DNA of 5,148 nt from CAJCIY01 sp036379355 (GTDB lineage Bacteria; Actinomycetota; Actinomycetes; Mycobacteriales; CAJCIY01): the NCBI GenBank assembly GCA_036379355.1, contig DASVGV010000156.1, positions 1-5,148 on the forward strand. The letters are read 5' to 3'. Shown here one piece after another: positions 4,453 through 5,148 of this stretch. The notes beneath the pieces are model-generated. The model searched no databases. It was not told the origin of the DNA and was given only the letters and a program-made list of their open reading frames with translations. Numbering within the stretch: position 1 is the first letter of the stretch; each line of letters starts with the position of its first letter. The position numbers and the translations under genes are program-made.

Positions 4453-5148
4453 TCAGCCCACAAGCCCCGCGTGCGCCTCTCGGACGTGCAGGGTCGTCAG
4501 CGCGGGCAACGTCCGGACCGGACCACCGGGCACGGTCTGTGGGCCGAAGGTTCCGAATGGCGTCACCACGCTGTAGGTCGCTCCGTACTCGATGCGGGCC
4601 GTGACTGTGTAGTCGCCGGCGGCACTGTACGTGTGGCGCGCAGAGCCATCGGGCGGGCCGGCGCCAGGGTCGTTCGTGACCAGAGTGGCACCGTCGCCGA
4701 ACGACCAGTCGTAACGGGTCGCAGCGACCGAGATCTGAAGGGTGTAGCCCTGACCGCCAACCGTTGCCCGCCCCGATCCCGGTGCGGTCGCACCGAAGAA
4801 CGTCGGCAGGTTGACGAGTGTGGCGCTATTGGGAGGCCACGTCCGCAGCGAAGGGGGCGTCACCTGCAGGCCCGCGGCGTAACGCCGCACATCCGGTGCC
4901 ACCGTTTCCGCCGAAACAACTCCCCCATCGGGTGCCACGTAGCAGTAGTTATCAACGTCCTGAAGCGCGGAGGTCGGTCCTGCCTGAAATTGAACGAGAA
5001 AGCGAACATCCGCGTTCGGACAACCTACGAACGAGCCGTCACAGTGATCACCGTCCGGACCCGCAAGGCCAGTGGCTGGTGTACACACTTGTGTGATTGT
5101 CCATCTACATTGAGCACAGGCGCGAGGGCTACGCGAACTAAGTTGCGC
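4453..5148 (-). CDS. Probable secreted PKD-domain protein, 5' end outside window or uncertain
   Basis: The frame ends with TGA at 4453-4455 and is open to the right edge (231 codons), so the N-terminus is probably missing. An internal GTG at 5088 would give 211 residues (numbering used here) but has no ribosome binding site and no signal peptide follows it. The segment TPPSLRTWPPNSATLVNLPT (77-96) resembles a large family of exported actinobacterial proteins with a VNLPT motif before a PKD fold. A PKD domain spans about 118-172 with WSFGDG (128-133) and HTYSAAGDYTVTA (152-164). Four cysteines (C2, C16, C23, C49) in the N-terminal part fit disulfides in an extracellular protein. PKD folds are beta-sandwich modules for surface binding or spacing; the specific function is unknown. 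Codon use is clearly less GC-ending than in lexA or nrdJ, hinting at accessory or transferred DNA. It is convergent with lexA and not obviously linked to the SOS/RNR block. Confidence 0.75.
   Translation of the reverse strand, partial: AQLSSRSPRACAQCRWTITQVCTPATGLAGPDGDHCDGSFVGCPNADVRFLVQFQAGPTSALQDVDNYCYVAPDGGVVSAETVAPDVRRYAAGLQVTPPSLRTWPPNSATLVNLPTFFGATAPGSGRATVGGQGYTLQISVAATRYDWSFGDGATLVTNDPGAGPPDGSARHTYSAAGDYTVTARIEYGATYSVVTPFGTFGPQTVPGGPVRTLPALTTLHVREAHAGLVG

Noticed and set aside
1..5148. tRNA or rRNA genes, CRISPR arrays, insertion sequences, phage genes
   Set aside because: Nothing resembling these was seen on either strand: no regularly spaced repeats, no transposase motifs and no cloverleaf-like segments in the intergenic gaps.

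Overview
The window is high-GC DNA with strongly GC-ending codons, and it holds a conserved actinobacterial chromosomal neighbourhood. The gene set points to Actinomycetota: class II ribonucleotide reductase next to nrdR, lexA diverging from a small LysM gene, SOS boxes of the CGAAC-N4-GTTCG type, and a leaderless-type lexA promoter. The secreted PKD-type protein at the right end is of a kind common in Nocardioidaceae and relatives, but assignment below phylum is a guess.

Layout. Positions 1-2265 (minus) carry the first 755 codons of nrdJ, the adenosylcobalamin-dependent ribonucleotide reductase; its C-terminus lies beyond the left edge. Positions 2346-2858 (minus) are nrdR, the dNTP-sensing repressor of RNR genes, 80 bp upstream of nrdJ and probably in the same operon. 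The 257-bp gap 2859-3115 contains two NrdR-box-like palindromes 32 bp apart, a third weaker one, several DnaA-box-like nonamers and a leader inverted repeat. Positions 3116-3496 (minus) encode a 126-residue membrane-anchored LysM protein of the YneA/DivS/Rv2719c type (SOS-linked cell division suppressor). The 148-bp divergent promoter region 3497-3644 holds three LexA (SOS) boxes, two of them directly abutting. Positions 3645-4349 (plus) are lexA. After a 103-bp convergent gap, 4453-5148 (minus) is the 3' part of a probable secreted PKD-domain protein that stays open to the right edge and uses far more A/T-ending codons than the other genes.

How the genes fit together. LexA should repress itself and the divergent LysM gene. 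DNA damage would cleave LexA, induce the division suppressor and delay septation. The adjacent nrdR-nrdJ unit provides dNTPs and is expected to be feedback-controlled by NrdR. The block therefore places damage sensing, division arrest and nucleotide supply side by side, as is known in mycobacteria and corynebacteria.

I find no clearly undescribed system. The points most worth checking are regulatory: the tandem SOS boxes, the probable leaderless lexA start, and the clustered NrdR- and DnaA-like sites upstream of nrdR.
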